A stretch of 64,000 nucleotides of DNA from CAYZJV01 sp964482325 (GCA_964482325.1 CAYZXD010000010.1:7223-71222); one strand, 5' to 3'. Shown: positions 1 through 9,074, counted from the stretch's first letter. The notes: generated from the sequence alone by a model not told the origin. Translations and numbers: made by a program.

Positions 1-269
1 CGATAATTTTCGGTATAGGCGGTTTGGTTGGATTATTCCGGTTTTCCGATCCCTATTCCCGCATGCAAAGCGGTGGCCTCTGCGGTACTACCGCAATATT
101 CTCTATCTTCATCGGCTCCTTGTTGCTATCACCATCATTTGCGATAGCTTTACGAATCGGCATTATTATGGTGTTCTTTCTCATCAGCGCACCAACAGGA
201 AGCTATATCGTCGCACGATTCATCTGGCAAAATGAAACAGCGGAATCACAGAAGAGGGAACGCACATGA
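1..269 (+). CDS. mnhG: Mrp/Mnh antiporter subunit G (MnhG/PhaG), 5' end outside window
   Basis: Small membrane subunit of a multi-subunit Na+(K+)/H+ antiporter. The frame is open from base 3, so the true start lies upstream of the window. The visible part ends one membrane helix, then shows the family motif with an F-R-F-S-D-P-Y-S-R stretch (the usual form is xRxPDxYxRxH), followed by two more helices and a short charged tail. The last four bases overlap the ATG of the next gene, so this is an operon. Identity rests on the motif, size and neighbours (DUF4040, MnhB, MnhC, MnhD follow). The TTG at 24 is inside the conserved region and is not the start. Confidence 0.85.
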   Translation, partial: IIFGIGGLVGLFRFSDPYSRMQSGGLCGTTAIFSIFIGSLLLSPSFAIALRIGIIMVFFLISAPTGSYIVARFIWQNETAESQKRERT

Positions 270-505
270 TTATTATCATGCTTGTCCTGATTGTGATCCT
301 TGCACTTTATTCTCTCATCGGCAGAGATTTATTGCACGTCGTGATAGCCATGTCTGCTATCAGCTTAATCTGCGCACTCCTTTTTGTGCTTCTCGATGCG
401 CCTGATGTAGCCATCACCGAAGCGGCGGTGGGCGCCGGCGTGTCGACAGTGATTTATGTGTGGGCTCTGCGCCATACCCGACGGAGGGATGATGACAACA
501 CGTAG
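266..505 (+). CDS. DUF4040/MbhD-type antiporter subunit
   Basis: A 79-residue membrane protein with two or three helices and the MbhD/MrpA-C-terminal signature around residues 45-60 (A-P-D-V-A-I-T-E-A-A-V-G-A-G). In Mrp complexes this segment is part of the large MrpA subunit; in archaeal Mbh hydrogenases it is a separate gene, as it is here. The start ATG overlaps the mnhG stop (ATGA), and the next gene begins inside its 3' end, so translation is coupled. A free-standing copy suggests the complex is built on the Mbh/Mbx plan rather than the classical seven-gene Mrp plan. Confidence 0.8.
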   Translation: MIIIMLVLIVILALYSLIGRDLLHVVIAMSAISLICALLFVLLDAPDVAITEAAVGAGVSTVIYVWALRHTRRRDDDNT

Positions 506-1253
506 ATGGCTCAATGGTGCCGGCACCTGGCTGGCGATTATTGCACTGGCGGTAATTCTTGCTCCGATCTTCCTCAGTGCTACACCGTGGCCGACGGTGG
601 CACGGGATTACCTGCAGCAACAGGGAACTGCTGATAGCGGGGCGATCAATCTCGTGAGTGCAATCTATCTCGGCTACCGTGTCTTCGACACCTTTGGAGA
701 AACGATTGTACTCCTGGTTGCCATTTTGGGGACTATGGGATTGTTAAGTCAGCTGGAACACCTTGTTGAACCTGCCCAAAACGATCAGAAAGCACTGGAG
801 ACCACATCACGATTTGCGCTCGCTCAGGAGAAACGCCGGTCACACACCTTGCGGACACACTTACTGGAAGTGGTCACGGGAAAGGTCGGTCCGATCGTGC
901 TGTTATTCGGATTTTATGTAATGCTGTATGGCCATATTTCTCCCGGTGGCGGATTTCAGGGAGGGGTCATTGTAGCTTCAGGGATTGTCTTCCTTTCCCT
1001 GGGGAATCCACAGGAAGGATCCTTTGGGATATCACGGCCACAGGTATTGATTCGTCTGGAAATCCTTGCATTTTTCACCCTTATCGTCATTTTTTCATCG
1101 GGTTTGATCACCGGAAGCGGATTTTTCGGAAATCCCCTCGCAGATACCCCCTTCCCCGTTGCACATATTGTGCTGCTTAATGCGGTAATCGGACTCAAGG
1201 TGGGGATGAGTATCGGGTTCATGTGTATTGCCATGATGGGGGAACGGACATGA
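492..1253 (+). CDS. mnhB: MnhB-family antiporter subunit with MbhE-like N-terminal half
   Basis: Membrane protein of about 253 residues. The N-terminal part (to about residue 90) has two helices around a P-W-P-T segment and an F-G-E-T-I-V-L motif, as in MbhE. The C-terminal part (from about residue 125) is a typical MnhB domain with Y-G-H-I-S-P-G-G-G-F-Q-G-G and three more helices. Archaeal Mbh operons usually encode these as two genes; here they are one. Start: ATG codons at 489 and 492; the GGAGG at 483-487 fits 492 better because it touches 489. It overlaps the upstream gene by 14 bases and its stop overlaps the mnhC start. Confidence 0.8.
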   Translation: MTTRRWLNGAGTWLAIIALAVILAPIFLSATPWPTVARDYLQQQGTADSGAINLVSAIYLGYRVFDTFGETIVLLVAILGTMGLLSQLEHLVEPAQNDQKALETTSRFALAQEKRRSHTLRTHLLEVVTGKVGPIVLLFGFYVMLYGHISPGGGFQGGVIVASGIVFLSLGNPQEGSFGISRPQVLIRLEILAFFTLIVIFSSGLITGSGFFGNPLADTPFPVAHIVLLNAVIGLKVGMSIGFMCIAMMGERT

Positions 1254-1594
1254 TCATTGAGCGTCTCCTGTTACTCCTCCTCTTTCTCATTGGATTATAT
1301 GGAATCATAGGCAAGAAACATATCATACGAAAAATCTTCGGGTTGAATATCATCAACACTGCAGTGGTCCTGTTGTTCATCCTGGAAGGGAGTCGTATCG
1401 GCGAAGCAGCCCCGATTGCCGATGCTTCTCACCGGGCTATGGTAGATCCGATTCCCCAGGCGCTCATGCTTACCGCGATCGTAATAGGAGTGTGTATCAC
1501 CGCTTTGAGTCTTGCCCTTGCGGTGCATCTGTACCGGGTAACCGGTTCCTTCGACATCGATGAAATCAGAATACGGATACATCATGAATCATGA
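1250..1594 (+). CDS. mnhC: MnhC, NuoK-like antiporter subunit
   Basis: About 114 residues, three predicted helices, homologous to NuoK of complex I. The motif L-N-I-I-N-T-A-V near residue 35 and the P-Q-A-L-M-L-T-A-I-V-I-G segment near residue 75 are typical of MnhC. The ATG at 1250 overlaps the upstream stop (ATGA); an upstream in-frame ATG at 1223 would add nine unsupported residues. The hydrophilic tail extends into the overlap with mnhD. It is expected to form part of the ion channel with MnhD. Confidence 0.88.
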   Translation: MIIERLLLLLLFLIGLYGIIGKKHIIRKIFGLNIINTAVVLLFILEGSRIGEAAPIADASHRAMVDPIPQALMLTAIVIGVCITALSLALAVHLYRVTGSFDIDEIRIRIHHES

Positions 1595-3299
1595 AGATCT
1601 TGTGTTTGCCACCGTAATGCTGCCGTTACTCGGAGCAGCATTCGCCCTCTTCGGGAAGTTGACAAAACGTTCAACGCTCACTTCATGGTGGAATGGGGTC
1701 GGATCGTTTGTCGGACTTGCTCTCCCGTGGGTGCCGCTTATCCTGCTTGCCCCGGTAGTCCTGCAGGGACAGAGTATCGAGGGGGTTGTAGGAAACTGGT
1801 ATGAACAAATCGGCGTTGCATACACCTATGATGGACTTGCATGGCTCATCCAGATTCTCGGCTATACGATCGGAGGAGCTGCATGGATATATGCGCTTGG
1901 CGGCGGTCCGAAAGGTAATACATTTACAGCAATATTTTTAATCCAGACAGGGGCACTAGCGGCAACAATACTTACTACGGACATCTTTAATCTCTTCGTG
2001 TGCCTTGAGGTATTGGGTATCACCTCATATGTGCTGATACCGACATCAAAGAAACCGGGGGCTTCGTTGGCTTCTTTCTCCTATCTGATGGTGAGTGCCA
2101 CCGCCATGGTGTTATTTCTCCTTGGCACTTACGCACTGTACCGGATTACCGGATCGCTTGCCTACGATCAAATTGCACAAGGCCTGATTGGTCTCGATGG
2201 TCATCAGCACATAGTCTCCCTCATGGCTTTAGTCCTTATTGTATCGGCAATTGCCATCAGAGTTGCCGTCATGCCTTTGTATGGATGGCTGCCCGATGCC
2301 CATGCACTTGCTCCTCATGCCGTTTCTGCAGTGCTATCAGGGGTACTGATCAAAACTCCCCTGTTTGCATTAACACGCGTGCTGCATGTATTCCCCTCGG
2401 GAAGTGAAGTCGGTTCTCTGATCAGTATTGCAGGGGCATTGACGGCCGTGATCGCAGTGATCATTGCATTATCGCAAGAGGATGTCAAACAACTCCTTGC
2501 TTACCATTCAATCAGTCAAATCGGGTATATCACTGCTGCCTGGGGTGCAGCGATCTCAATTGGAACCACAGATACTACTGGAGTGGCGCTCATGGTGGGA
2601 GCCTATCTGCACGCACTATTTCATGCGCTGTTCAAAGGCTTGCTGTTTCTCAGTGTGGGAACTACAGTTGATGTGTGCGGAAACCGGAATGTCTACACAC
2701 TGAGAAGAGGAGCAAAAGCACTCAGATCGGCTGGAGAACGATTTCCCATCACAATAATCACCTGTATCATCGGTGCTCTGGCAATCAGTGCCATAGCCCC
2801 CCTGAATGGATCAGTCAGTAAACAGATTATTACATCGGCGATGAAAGGATCGGTGCACTATTATCTGCTCAGTGCCGCTGCAGTCGGTACGATAGCATCA
2901 TTTATTAAACTTCTGCGGATATTTTTCGGAGGATCGAGCGAAGGTGAAGAAATACGTATCAGGGTCCGGCATCTGCGTTCCCGCTGGATTGCACAGACTA
3001 TCCTTGCGCTACTGTGTATCCTTACCGGAATATGTGCTCCGCAGGTCGTATCGTACACTGCCAGAATATTGTTCCCTCAGGCATCTTCAGCCATGCTGTT
3101 CACCTATAGTTTTTCAGCAGATCTGATGGTGAAAACCGGCATCACCGTGGCTTTGGGAGTACTCGTATACCTGATGATGCATCTCAGGGTGGTAAAACAC
3201 CTCCTTACCCTGATCCGGACACGATATCGTGACTTTACCGGTCTGTTTGTCTCTTTCTCACTCGCAACTGCCGTCTTGGCTCTGTTTTTAATACTATGA
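1584..3299 (+). CDS. mnhD: MnhD, proton-translocating antiporter subunit
   Basis: About 571 residues with around 14 helices, belonging to the NuoL/M/N-MrpA/D family (proton_antipo_M domain). Conserved features include the G-W-L-P-D-A-H segment near residue 240, the helix with K-T-P-L, and the H-x-x-F-H-A-L-F-K-G motif near residue 350. It is the ion-pumping core of the visible complex and the last gene of the operon: the next gene starts 124 bases later and is unrelated. ATG 1584 was chosen (11-base overlap with mnhC); ATG 1560 would add eight residues. No MrpA-like NuoL subunit is visible downstream. Confidence 0.88.
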   Translation: MNHEDLVFATVMLPLLGAAFALFGKLTKRSTLTSWWNGVGSFVGLALPWVPLILLAPVVLQGQSIEGVVGNWYEQIGVAYTYDGLAWLIQILGYTIGGAAWIYALGGGPKGNTFTAIFLIQTGALAATILTTDIFNLFVCLEVLGITSYVLIPTSKKPGASLASFSYLMVSATAMVLFLLGTYALYRITGSLAYDQIAQGLIGLDGHQHIVSLMALVLIVSAIAIRVAVMPLYGWLPDAHALAPHAVSAVLSGVLIKTPLFALTRVLHVFPSGSEVGSLISIAGALTAVIAVIIALSQEDVKQLLAYHSISQIGYITAAWGAAISIGTTDTTGVALMVGAYLHALFHALFKGLLFLSVGTTVDVCGNRNVYTLRRGAKALRSAGERFPITIITCIIGALAISAIAPLNGSVSKQIITSAMKGSVHYYLLSAAAVGTIASFIKLLRIFFGGSSEGEEIRIRVRHLRSRWIAQTILALLCILTGICAPQVVSYTARILFPQASSAMLFTYSFSADLMVKTGITVALGVLVYLMMHLRVVKHLLTLIRTRYRDFTGLFVSFSLATAVLALFLIL

Positions 3300-3423
3300 T
3301 GGCAACATAACACGCATCTGTAGCGAGATTCATATACATCATGAGAACCTCTTGTCGATTTTCTTGCTGATTGAGTACCTTATATGAAGAATACTTTCGA
3401 GTGAGAGAGAGGAGGAAATCAGA

Positions 3424-4650
3424 ATGAAACACTATAGAACCGGAATGCTGATTTGTTTCCTATTGTGTGTCAGCCTATCTGCGGTGATTGCATCTCCTGT
3501 TGCTGAGCATGCATATCGTGATCTGCGTTCACTGGATTTAGATACACTGCCGGCAGAGCAGATCATCTCATCATATGAGGTTTTTTACGATCGCATTTCC
3601 GGCATGGCAGAAAATGCACGAAATGATATGCTTGCAGCACGCGCTTCGGGCGACCGGGAAGCATATCGTAGTGCCTACGACAGACTGGTGGCTCTCAGTG
3701 CCTATCGCATGGGAGAAGAGGAGACTGAGGCGCTACTTGCACGATTTCTTGAAGAACCCGAAGAAAAGCAGGTTGCATATGCTCAGTGGTTGTATCGGAT
3801 GAGCACGTGTTATCGTCCCCTGCTGACCATTGATTATTCCTATCAGGATGAGCAATTCCGCTATGCGTTTACTCAACGGATTCACCAGGTTCCGGGTAGT
3901 GAAATCACCCTCCCTGCAGAATCTCATCTTCGAGTACATACCTCCCGGTTAGGCATATTGTCGGGATGGGGGATCACCAAAGATCAGGTGACCTATGCAC
4001 CGGGTGAAACGATACCGATGCCGCTTACCAGTCAGACCCTGTACGCCATCTGGTCTTCTGCAGTACGGTTTTCCGATCCGATTACCGAAACAGAGATCAC
4101 CCGGAAGCCTGTTTCGGAAGGATCTGAGATTGAAGTCCCCGTTCTTGAATCTCCCGACCCGGATTATCGATTTATCGGTTGGTATGATCGAAGCACGAGG
4201 GAACTTCTTGATGACGAGACTACCTATACAGTGCACGGAAACGGGGCTGTTTTCGAGGCATTGTGGAAGCATATAGCAGTCGAATCTATCGTACCGTTGT
4301 ATTATGGTTTCGACCGTATTCCTACAGAGCAGCAGGTTTTCGTGGGGTTCTCGATAACTAATGAAGGGAATTTCCCGGTGAGAAACATCACCGTTACCGC
4401 TTCATCTGACAGTCCCTATGTCACCATGGAGCAGGAATCTGTTTCTGTCGGAGATCTTCCTGCTCGAAGGTATCGAACCCATAACTCACGGTTTGCTCAG
4501 ACAGATCGACCGATGGTCGGAGGAGAGGCTAATACCCTTCGGTTTGTAGTAGAAAAATCAGCACCTTCTCAGACAGCGATTCCACTTACCCTGACCATCA
4601 GTGATGGTGAAGATGTATGGAAAACTGAAGTAACCTTTATCATCCGGTAG
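3424..4650 (+). CDS. Exported protein with InlB-type B-repeats (hypothetical)
   Basis: 408 residues. Positions 1-24 form a clear signal peptide (K-H-Y-R, hydrophobic core, then an A-S cleavage region), so the protein is secreted or periplasmic. Around residues 170-290 there are two copies of an InlB/Listeria-Bacteroides-type repeat: W-G-x-x-x-x-x-V-x-Y-x-P-G-E then L-Y-A-I-W, and F-I-G-W-Y-D then A-L-W. The C-terminal about 110 residues look like an Ig/NEW3-type beta-sandwich. A strong GGAGGA lies about 10 bases before the ATG. The 3' end overlaps the convergent diguanylate cyclase gene by 11 bases. No specific function can be assigned; an adhesin or surface role is a guess. Confidence 0.7.
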   Translation: MKHYRTGMLICFLLCVSLSAVIASPVAEHAYRDLRSLDLDTLPAEQIISSYEVFYDRISGMAENARNDMLAARASGDREAYRSAYDRLVALSAYRMGEEETEALLARFLEEPEEKQVAYAQWLYRMSTCYRPLLTIDYSYQDEQFRYAFTQRIHQVPGSEITLPAESHLRVHTSRLGILSGWGITKDQVTYAPGETIPMPLTSQTLYAIWSSAVRFSDPITETEITRKPVSEGSEIEVPVLESPDPDYRFIGWYDRSTRELLDDETTYTVHGNGAVFEALWKHIAVESIVPLYYGFDRIPTEQQVFVGFSITNEGNFPVRNITVTASSDSPYVTMEQESVSVGDLPARRYRTHNSRFAQTDRPMVGGEANTLRFVVEKSAPSQTAIPLTLTISDGEDVWKTEVTFIIR

Positions 4651-6184
4651 TATCCGAAGAGAGGACCACACAGTTTTTACCTGCTCTCTTTGCACGATAG
4701 AGTGCTTCATCTGCTCGGTTGAACACATCCTGAACGGATGTGTCTTGAGCGGTGAAGTAGGAAACACCGATGGAGATAGTCACCGAATCAGTAGCGTTAC
4801 CAACGGCAATGTCTGCCGATTCCACTGCTGTCCGTAGATTATTGGCAAACCAGGTAACATTATCTTCCCTGATTCCATCACAGACCATCACAAACTCATC
4901 CCCGCCCCATCGGTAGAGTCGGTCGGTACTTCTCAGGGTGCTGTTGAGTACCTGAGCAACCGTTCGCAGGGCATGATCACCGGTGCTATGTCCATACTGA
5001 TCGTTGATCCGCTTAAAATCATCAAGATCGGTGACTAATATAGCAGGAGATTCAATACGCCTCTGTTTATATTGATGGAAAATTTGCGAGAGTACCATAA
5101 GCCCATACCGACGATTATATGCAATGGTCAGGGTATCGCGATTTGCCGCCTCTTTTAAGGCCAGATTTTCCCGGCGGTGCTTTCGTTTTTCAAGTGCCGT
5201 GACGGAAAGGATGCTCAGGGTGACGAGCAGAATGAGTAATCCGGCAAAGAGAGAAACCATGGTTCGGGTGAGTTCTCTACTTTCTTCATTTGCTTCGGCG
5301 GCAAAGGTTTCCATATCTTCCAAATGGATTCCCATCGCTACGATCCAGTTGTACGGTTCATACAATTTGGCAAACGTGAGCTTTTCCGCTATTTCATCGG
5401 TATTCATCCGCTTAAAGAAGTAGGTGGAAAATAATTCGCCGTTTTCCTTGATGCCCTCAAGTTCCTTCAGGTACGGCAGATTACCCGCAATATCGGTCGT
5501 AGCTGTCGAAAGATATATCCCTTCAGTATCTTTCAGATTTGGATGAATTCTCCGGATGGCATAATTATCCCCCCCCTGATAATCCACCACCTCATTCACC
5601 CATAGGTAGGTCTCATCAGTAAACGACCGGGAATGTATCTGTGCATATATTTCCTGTTTCACCAAGGTATCGACAACCGTCTGTTTCACTCCAAAAAATG
5701 CCTGAAGGTCGCCGTAATGGGCAGCGGTATAGATAGCATATGACTGTTGCAACTGTTTTACTGCCGAAGGTAATTCATCTGCGGTAATATCTGCAAATTC
5801 CGGAGAATAGAAGTGAATGCTACGGGTTTCCGGATTCCACAGTACTGCTTCCCAATTCCCAGTTTGAGACCGCAAGGAGAAATGGCTCGTATAGAAGTCG
5901 ATGAACTGCTGCTCAGAGAGATCTTCTGCAACATCAGCAAATAGTGATGAAGCCAGCGCATTGTGCAACTGAAACCGCTGCATCTCGTGACGTCTCGAAC
6001 GATCTATTTCAGCAATTTGATTTTCTACGGTGTCACGAATATAGTTTCGTTTAAAATCATATACCACCTGATAGGTTTTCTGCATATAAATCTTCTCAAT
6101 ATCGTTGATTGTGAGCACATAGAAGACTCCTACCACCCCGCATACTAGGATGATCAGCACTATACTGGACATGCGATAAATCAT
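4640..6184 (-). CDS. Membrane diguanylate cyclase with periplasmic Cache sensor
   Basis: About 514 residues. One helix near residues 5-25, a periplasmic Cache-type sensor (about 30-320, with an H-P-N then E-G pattern and W-I-V-A-M-G-I near its end), a second helix near 345, then a GGDEF domain (about 370-510) that makes c-di-GMP from GTP. The GGDEF motif is intact (R-W-G-G-D-E-F), and an R-S-T-D inhibitory site sits exactly five residues before it, so product inhibition is expected. ATG 6184 was chosen; a GTG at 6190 is possible. The frame stays open into the assembly gap that starts 23 bases upstream, so promoter and exact start cannot be resolved. Confidence 0.85.
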   Translation of the reverse strand: MIYRMSSIVLIILVCGVVGVFYVLTINDIEKIYMQKTYQVVYDFKRNYIRDTVENQIAEIDRSRRHEMQRFQLHNALASSLFADVAEDLSEQQFIDFYTSHFSLRSQTGNWEAVLWNPETRSIHFYSPEFADITADELPSAVKQLQQSYAIYTAAHYGDLQAFFGVKQTVVDTLVKQEIYAQIHSRSFTDETYLWVNEVVDYQGGDNYAIRRIHPNLKDTEGIYLSTATTDIAGNLPYLKELEGIKENGELFSTYFFKRMNTDEIAEKLTFAKLYEPYNWIVAMGIHLEDMETFAAEANEESRELTRTMVSLFAGLLILLVTLSILSVTALEKRKHRRENLALKEAANRDTLTIAYNRRYGLMVLSQIFHQYKQRRIESPAILVTDLDDFKRINDQYGHSTGDHALRTVAQVLNSTLRSTDRLYRWGGDEFVMVCDGIREDNVTWFANNLRTAVESADIAVGNATDSVTISIGVSYFTAQDTSVQDVFNRADEALYRAKRAGKNCVVLSSDTTG

Positions 6185-6207
6185 CTTCACTGGTATGCCC
6201 CCGTTCT

Positions 6208-6307
6208 NNNNNNNNNNNNNNNNNNNNNNNNNNNNNNNNNNNNNNNNNNNNNNNNNNNNNNNNNNNNNNNNNNNNNNNNNNNNNNNNNNNNNNNNNNNNN
6301 NNNNNNN
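6208..6307. other. Assembly gap of 100 N
   Basis: Exactly 100 undetermined bases, the usual placeholder for a scaffold join of unknown length. It lies between two divergent genes and hides their shared promoter region and the 5' end of the CorA-like gene. Confidence 0.99.
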
Positions 6308-7285
6308 AGCTCCATTCGAATCATTCAGTTCAATGAACACATGATTGAGGAACATCAGGTATCTACGTTGGCAGAAGCCGGAAACCTGTTGAGTAACGAC
6401 GCCGTCACATGGGTGGATGTAACCGGATTACATGATACGGAACTGATTGCTTCAGCAGAGGAGGTCTTTGGATTACACCCCCTTACGCTTGAAGATGTCG
6501 TGAATACGGGACAGCGGCCGAAAGTAGAGGAATTTGATTCCTATATCAGTGCTATGGTCAAGATGATGCGATGGGAAACTTCCGATCATGCGATGCATAG
6601 TGAACAATTATCACTCATCTGGGGATCACACTATCTCATCACGTTTCAGGAGCGTCCAGGTGATGTGTTCAATCCGGTGAGGGAACGGTTGAGAAATGGG
6701 AAAGGAAGGTTACGTCGTTCGGGACCCGATTATCTTGCCTACGCATTACTCGACACGGTTGTTGATAATTATCTGGTGCTTATTGAACGATTAGGTGAAC
6801 AGATAGAAGCAGTGGAACCGGAAATCTCAGAAGATACCAGCCCCGAGATTTTACATCAGATCAATGCCCATCGGAGAGAGCTGCACTTCCTGCGAACTTC
6901 AATACGACCGGCACGGGAAGCCTTGCGTGAACTCGGCAGGTTTGAATCTGATCTTATCACACAATCAACCTTTGTCTTTCTTCGAGATCTGAATGATCTG
7001 GCAACCCAGGCGGTTGAGACGATGGATACCTACGGCGACATGCTCAAAGACCAGCTGGAAAGTCATAATGCAGCAACAGGAAATCGCCTCAATGAAATTA
7101 TGAAGTTTCTTACCGTGTTCTCTGCCATCTTCATTCCATTATCATTGCTTGCTGGTATCTACGGAACCAATTTCGAGATCATTCCCGAACTGCACTTTCG
7201 TTTTGCATATCCCCTATTCTGGCTGTTGCTGATTCTCATTGCCCTAGGAATGATCATCCTGTTCAAGCGGAAAAAATGGCTGTGA
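6308..7285 (+). CDS. corA: CorA-family divalent cation channel, 5' end lost in gap
   Basis: 325 residues visible. The reading frame is open from the gap edge and the residues before the ATG at 6341 (I-R-I-I-Q-F-N-E) fit the normal CorA N-terminus, so the start is probably inside the gap. Conserved CorA features: W-V-D-V, then G-L-H-P-L-T-L-E-D-V-V-N-T and Q-R-P-K-V-E-E-F, a long helical stalk (residues about 120-250) and two C-terminal helices. The family signature at the end of the first helix, normally Y-G-M-N-F, reads Y-G-T-N-F here. CorA pentamers carry Mg2+, Co2+ or Ni2+ inward. The substrate is not certain given the changed signature. Confidence 0.85.
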   Translation, partial: SSIRIIQFNEHMIEEHQVSTLAEAGNLLSNDAVTWVDVTGLHDTELIASAEEVFGLHPLTLEDVVNTGQRPKVEEFDSYISAMVKMMRWETSDHAMHSEQLSLIWGSHYLITFQERPGDVFNPVRERLRNGKGRLRRSGPDYLAYALLDTVVDNYLVLIERLGEQIEAVEPEISEDTSPEILHQINAHRRELHFLRTSIRPAREALRELGRFESDLITQSTFVFLRDLNDLATQAVETMDTYGDMLKDQLESHNAATGNRLNEIMKFLTVFSAIFIPLSLLAGIYGTNFEIIPELHFRFAYPLFWLLLILIALGMIILFKRKKWL

Positions 7286-7287
7286 CA

Positions 7288-8115
7288 CTATAAGGGCTGA
7301 ATCATTCTTTCCCGCAATACGGGAACAAAATGAAATACCGGCCGGTAGGGGTAATGTGCCTGCTTTCGGGTAAACCGTGCACGATCACGCAACTCAAGTT
7401 CTACTGCAATGGAAAATATCCGGATATCGAGTTCCTGAATCAGGGTTGCAACATGTGGTGTACGTTTCAAAGCTTTCACTGAACGATCCTGATACGATCC
7501 CTCCAGATACAGCAGTGCACTACGCACCTTCACCTGCTGCAGATCAATCGGTTCTCCGTCAGGAGCGTTGAGCAGATCGGCGTATGTCTGGATAAAACGT
7601 CCGTCATGAAGACTGTGGCGTAATGTGGCTATTTCAAGCGCTCCATGTAACAGTGTATCTTTTTTCCGTTCATGATACGCATATCCAATGACCGAAAGCG
7701 TATGAGATGCAGCATCAAAGGAAACCAGGTCAATCGTTCCCACTGCCTGTCCATCCACTGTGACAGGAACCGAGTAATCAATTACCTTGCCCAGCTGTCC
7801 CAGATGATGATGATTATAAAGAGCTGCAGCAACCCGAGCCTCCTGCTCCATCCCGAGAATCGTAGGGTCAAGCAGCGTCCCGTCATGATCAGGTAGCCGA
7901 ATTTCGGTTCCCTTGGGAATTTTGGGCAACTGTCGAATTACTTCAGGGAAATTATGCGCATGCAGGAGTCTCTGAGCAATCAATTCGCTATAGGGGATAT
8001 CACTGTTGGCAGTGCGTCCCCGTTTATTGATGATGGAACCCCGATACAGGGTCTGTACCTGATCCATCAAAGCATCGGTACGCGCAATCACTTCGCGTGC
8101 AGGAAGTCTTTTCAT
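7288..8115 (-). CDS. Conserved-looking hypothetical protein, 275 residues
   Basis: I do not recognise this gene. It has no signal peptide or membrane helix and is probably cytoplasmic. A stretch near residues 120-160 (V-G-T-I-D-L-V-S-F-D followed by a beta strand and Y-A-Y) resembles the D...x-V-x core of PD-(D/E)XK nucleases only loosely, without a clear E-x-K. The ATG at 8115 is preceded by GGAGAG five bases away, so the longer reading from 8142 is not favoured. It ends two bases after the convergent CorA-like gene and is divergent from the HAD phosphatase gene. Confidence 0.6.
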   Translation of the reverse strand: MKRLPAREVIARTDALMDQVQTLYRGSIINKRGRTANSDIPYSELIAQRLLHAHNFPEVIRQLPKIPKGTEIRLPDHDGTLLDPTILGMEQEARVAAALYNHHHLGQLGKVIDYSVPVTVDGQAVGTIDLVSFDAASHTLSVIGYAYHERKKDTLLHGALEIATLRHSLHDGRFIQTYADLLNAPDGEPIDLQQVKVRSALLYLEGSYQDRSVKALKRTPHVATLIQELDIRIFSIAVELELRDRARFTRKQAHYPYRPVFHFVPVLRERMIQPL

Positions 8116-8180
8116 AGTCTCTCCTTCTGTAGGTATGCCCATAATATAACGAACATGCGCTGGAGAGACAAATTACCATA

Positions 8181-8209
8181 TTGCACTTCATGAGACTCTC
8201 TGACATACT
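8181..8209 (+). promoter_or_regulatory. Sigma70-type promoter, probably leaderless start
   Basis: TTGCAC (8181-8186), 17-base spacer, CATACT (8204-8209). The ATG of the HAD phosphatase gene begins at 8216, seven bases after the -10 box, where transcription should start. No Shine-Dalgarno sequence precedes the ATG. Confidence 0.5.
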
Positions 8210-8215
8210 CGCGGT

Positions 8216-9034
8216 ATGGAAAACAGACACCATATCAAAGCGATAGCCGTCGACCTCGACGGCACACTACTTACGTCCCAGAGTAAAATCTCGGAAATTA
8301 CCCTGAAGACTCTCCGTTATGTGATCAATAGGGGTATTCACGTGGTCGTTGCTACCGGCAGAAGTCTCCCCTCTGCCATCGGTTTTGTCGAAGAGATTAA
8401 TACGCGATTTCCGGCAATTTTCTACAATGGTGCATGCATACATGACCCCGTTTCACACCTCGATCTATATCATACCACCCATAATCCGGAAATCAGTAGA
8501 ACCATCATTGATCTCAGCCTTACCTCAACCGCTCCCTTACAGGCTTTCATCGATCATACCCTCTACTGCACTGAAGCCGGCAGTACCGCAAGCTATGTGG
8601 AACCGGAAAGCTGGTCGATCGGTAAGATTATTGATTTTTCCACCTTGCCAGATCCCATCAACCTGACAAAAGCTCTATTCATTGGAGATTTTGCCGAAAC
8701 GGAACGGATCCGCACAGAGTTGCACCAGATGTATGGTGATCTGGTACACACGGTGTACTCACATGAACACTATTTCGAAGTTCTTCCCACCGGAGCCACC
8801 AAAGGAACAGCATTGCAGCGATTGATGGAACGCTATCACATCGGAGCGCATGAAGTACTTGCCTTCGGTGATGCCGATAATGATCGGGAGATGCTTCAAT
8901 GGGCGCAATACGGGATTGCCATGGGCAACGCCCATGATACGGTGAAATCGATAGCTGCAGGGACTGCCTCCCACCACGATGATGATGGTGTTGCCCATAC
9001 AATTCAGGAATTCCTGGGATTCACAATTACTTAG
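8216..9034 (+). CDS. HAD-superfamily (Cof/YidA-type) phosphatase
   Basis: 272 residues, typical for the Cof-type IIB subfamily. Motif I is V-D-L-D-G-T-L-L near residue 13 (nucleophile and acid Asp), motif II is A-T-G-R-S near residue 47, a conserved Lys lies in the cap-core linker (T-G-A-T-K-G near residue 195), and motif IV is F-G-D-A-D-N-D near residue 220. Such enzymes dephosphorylate small sugar phosphates or nucleotides in the cytoplasm; the substrate cannot be read from sequence. No Shine-Dalgarno is visible and a promoter lies immediately upstream. Confidence 0.85.
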   Translation: MENRHHIKAIAVDLDGTLLTSQSKISEITLKTLRYVINRGIHVVVATGRSLPSAIGFVEEINTRFPAIFYNGACIHDPVSHLDLYHTTHNPEISRTIIDLSLTSTAPLQAFIDHTLYCTEAGSTASYVEPESWSIGKIIDFSTLPDPINLTKALFIGDFAETERIRTELHQMYGDLVHTVYSHEHYFEVLPTGATKGTALQRLMERYHIGAHEVLAFGDADNDREMLQWAQYGIAMGNAHDTVKSIAAGTASHHDDDGVAHTIQEFLGFTIT

Positions 9035-9038
9035 GGCA

Positions 9039-9067
9039 TTGCCGTTAGTCACCAGAGATCGTACTAT
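9039..9067 (+). promoter_or_regulatory. Sigma70-type promoter, probably leaderless start
   Basis: TTGCCG (9039-9044), 17-base spacer, TACTAT (9062-9067). The ATG of the downstream gene is at 9075, eight bases after the box. No Shine-Dalgarno is present. Confidence 0.4.
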
Positions 9068-9074
9068 AGTGCAT

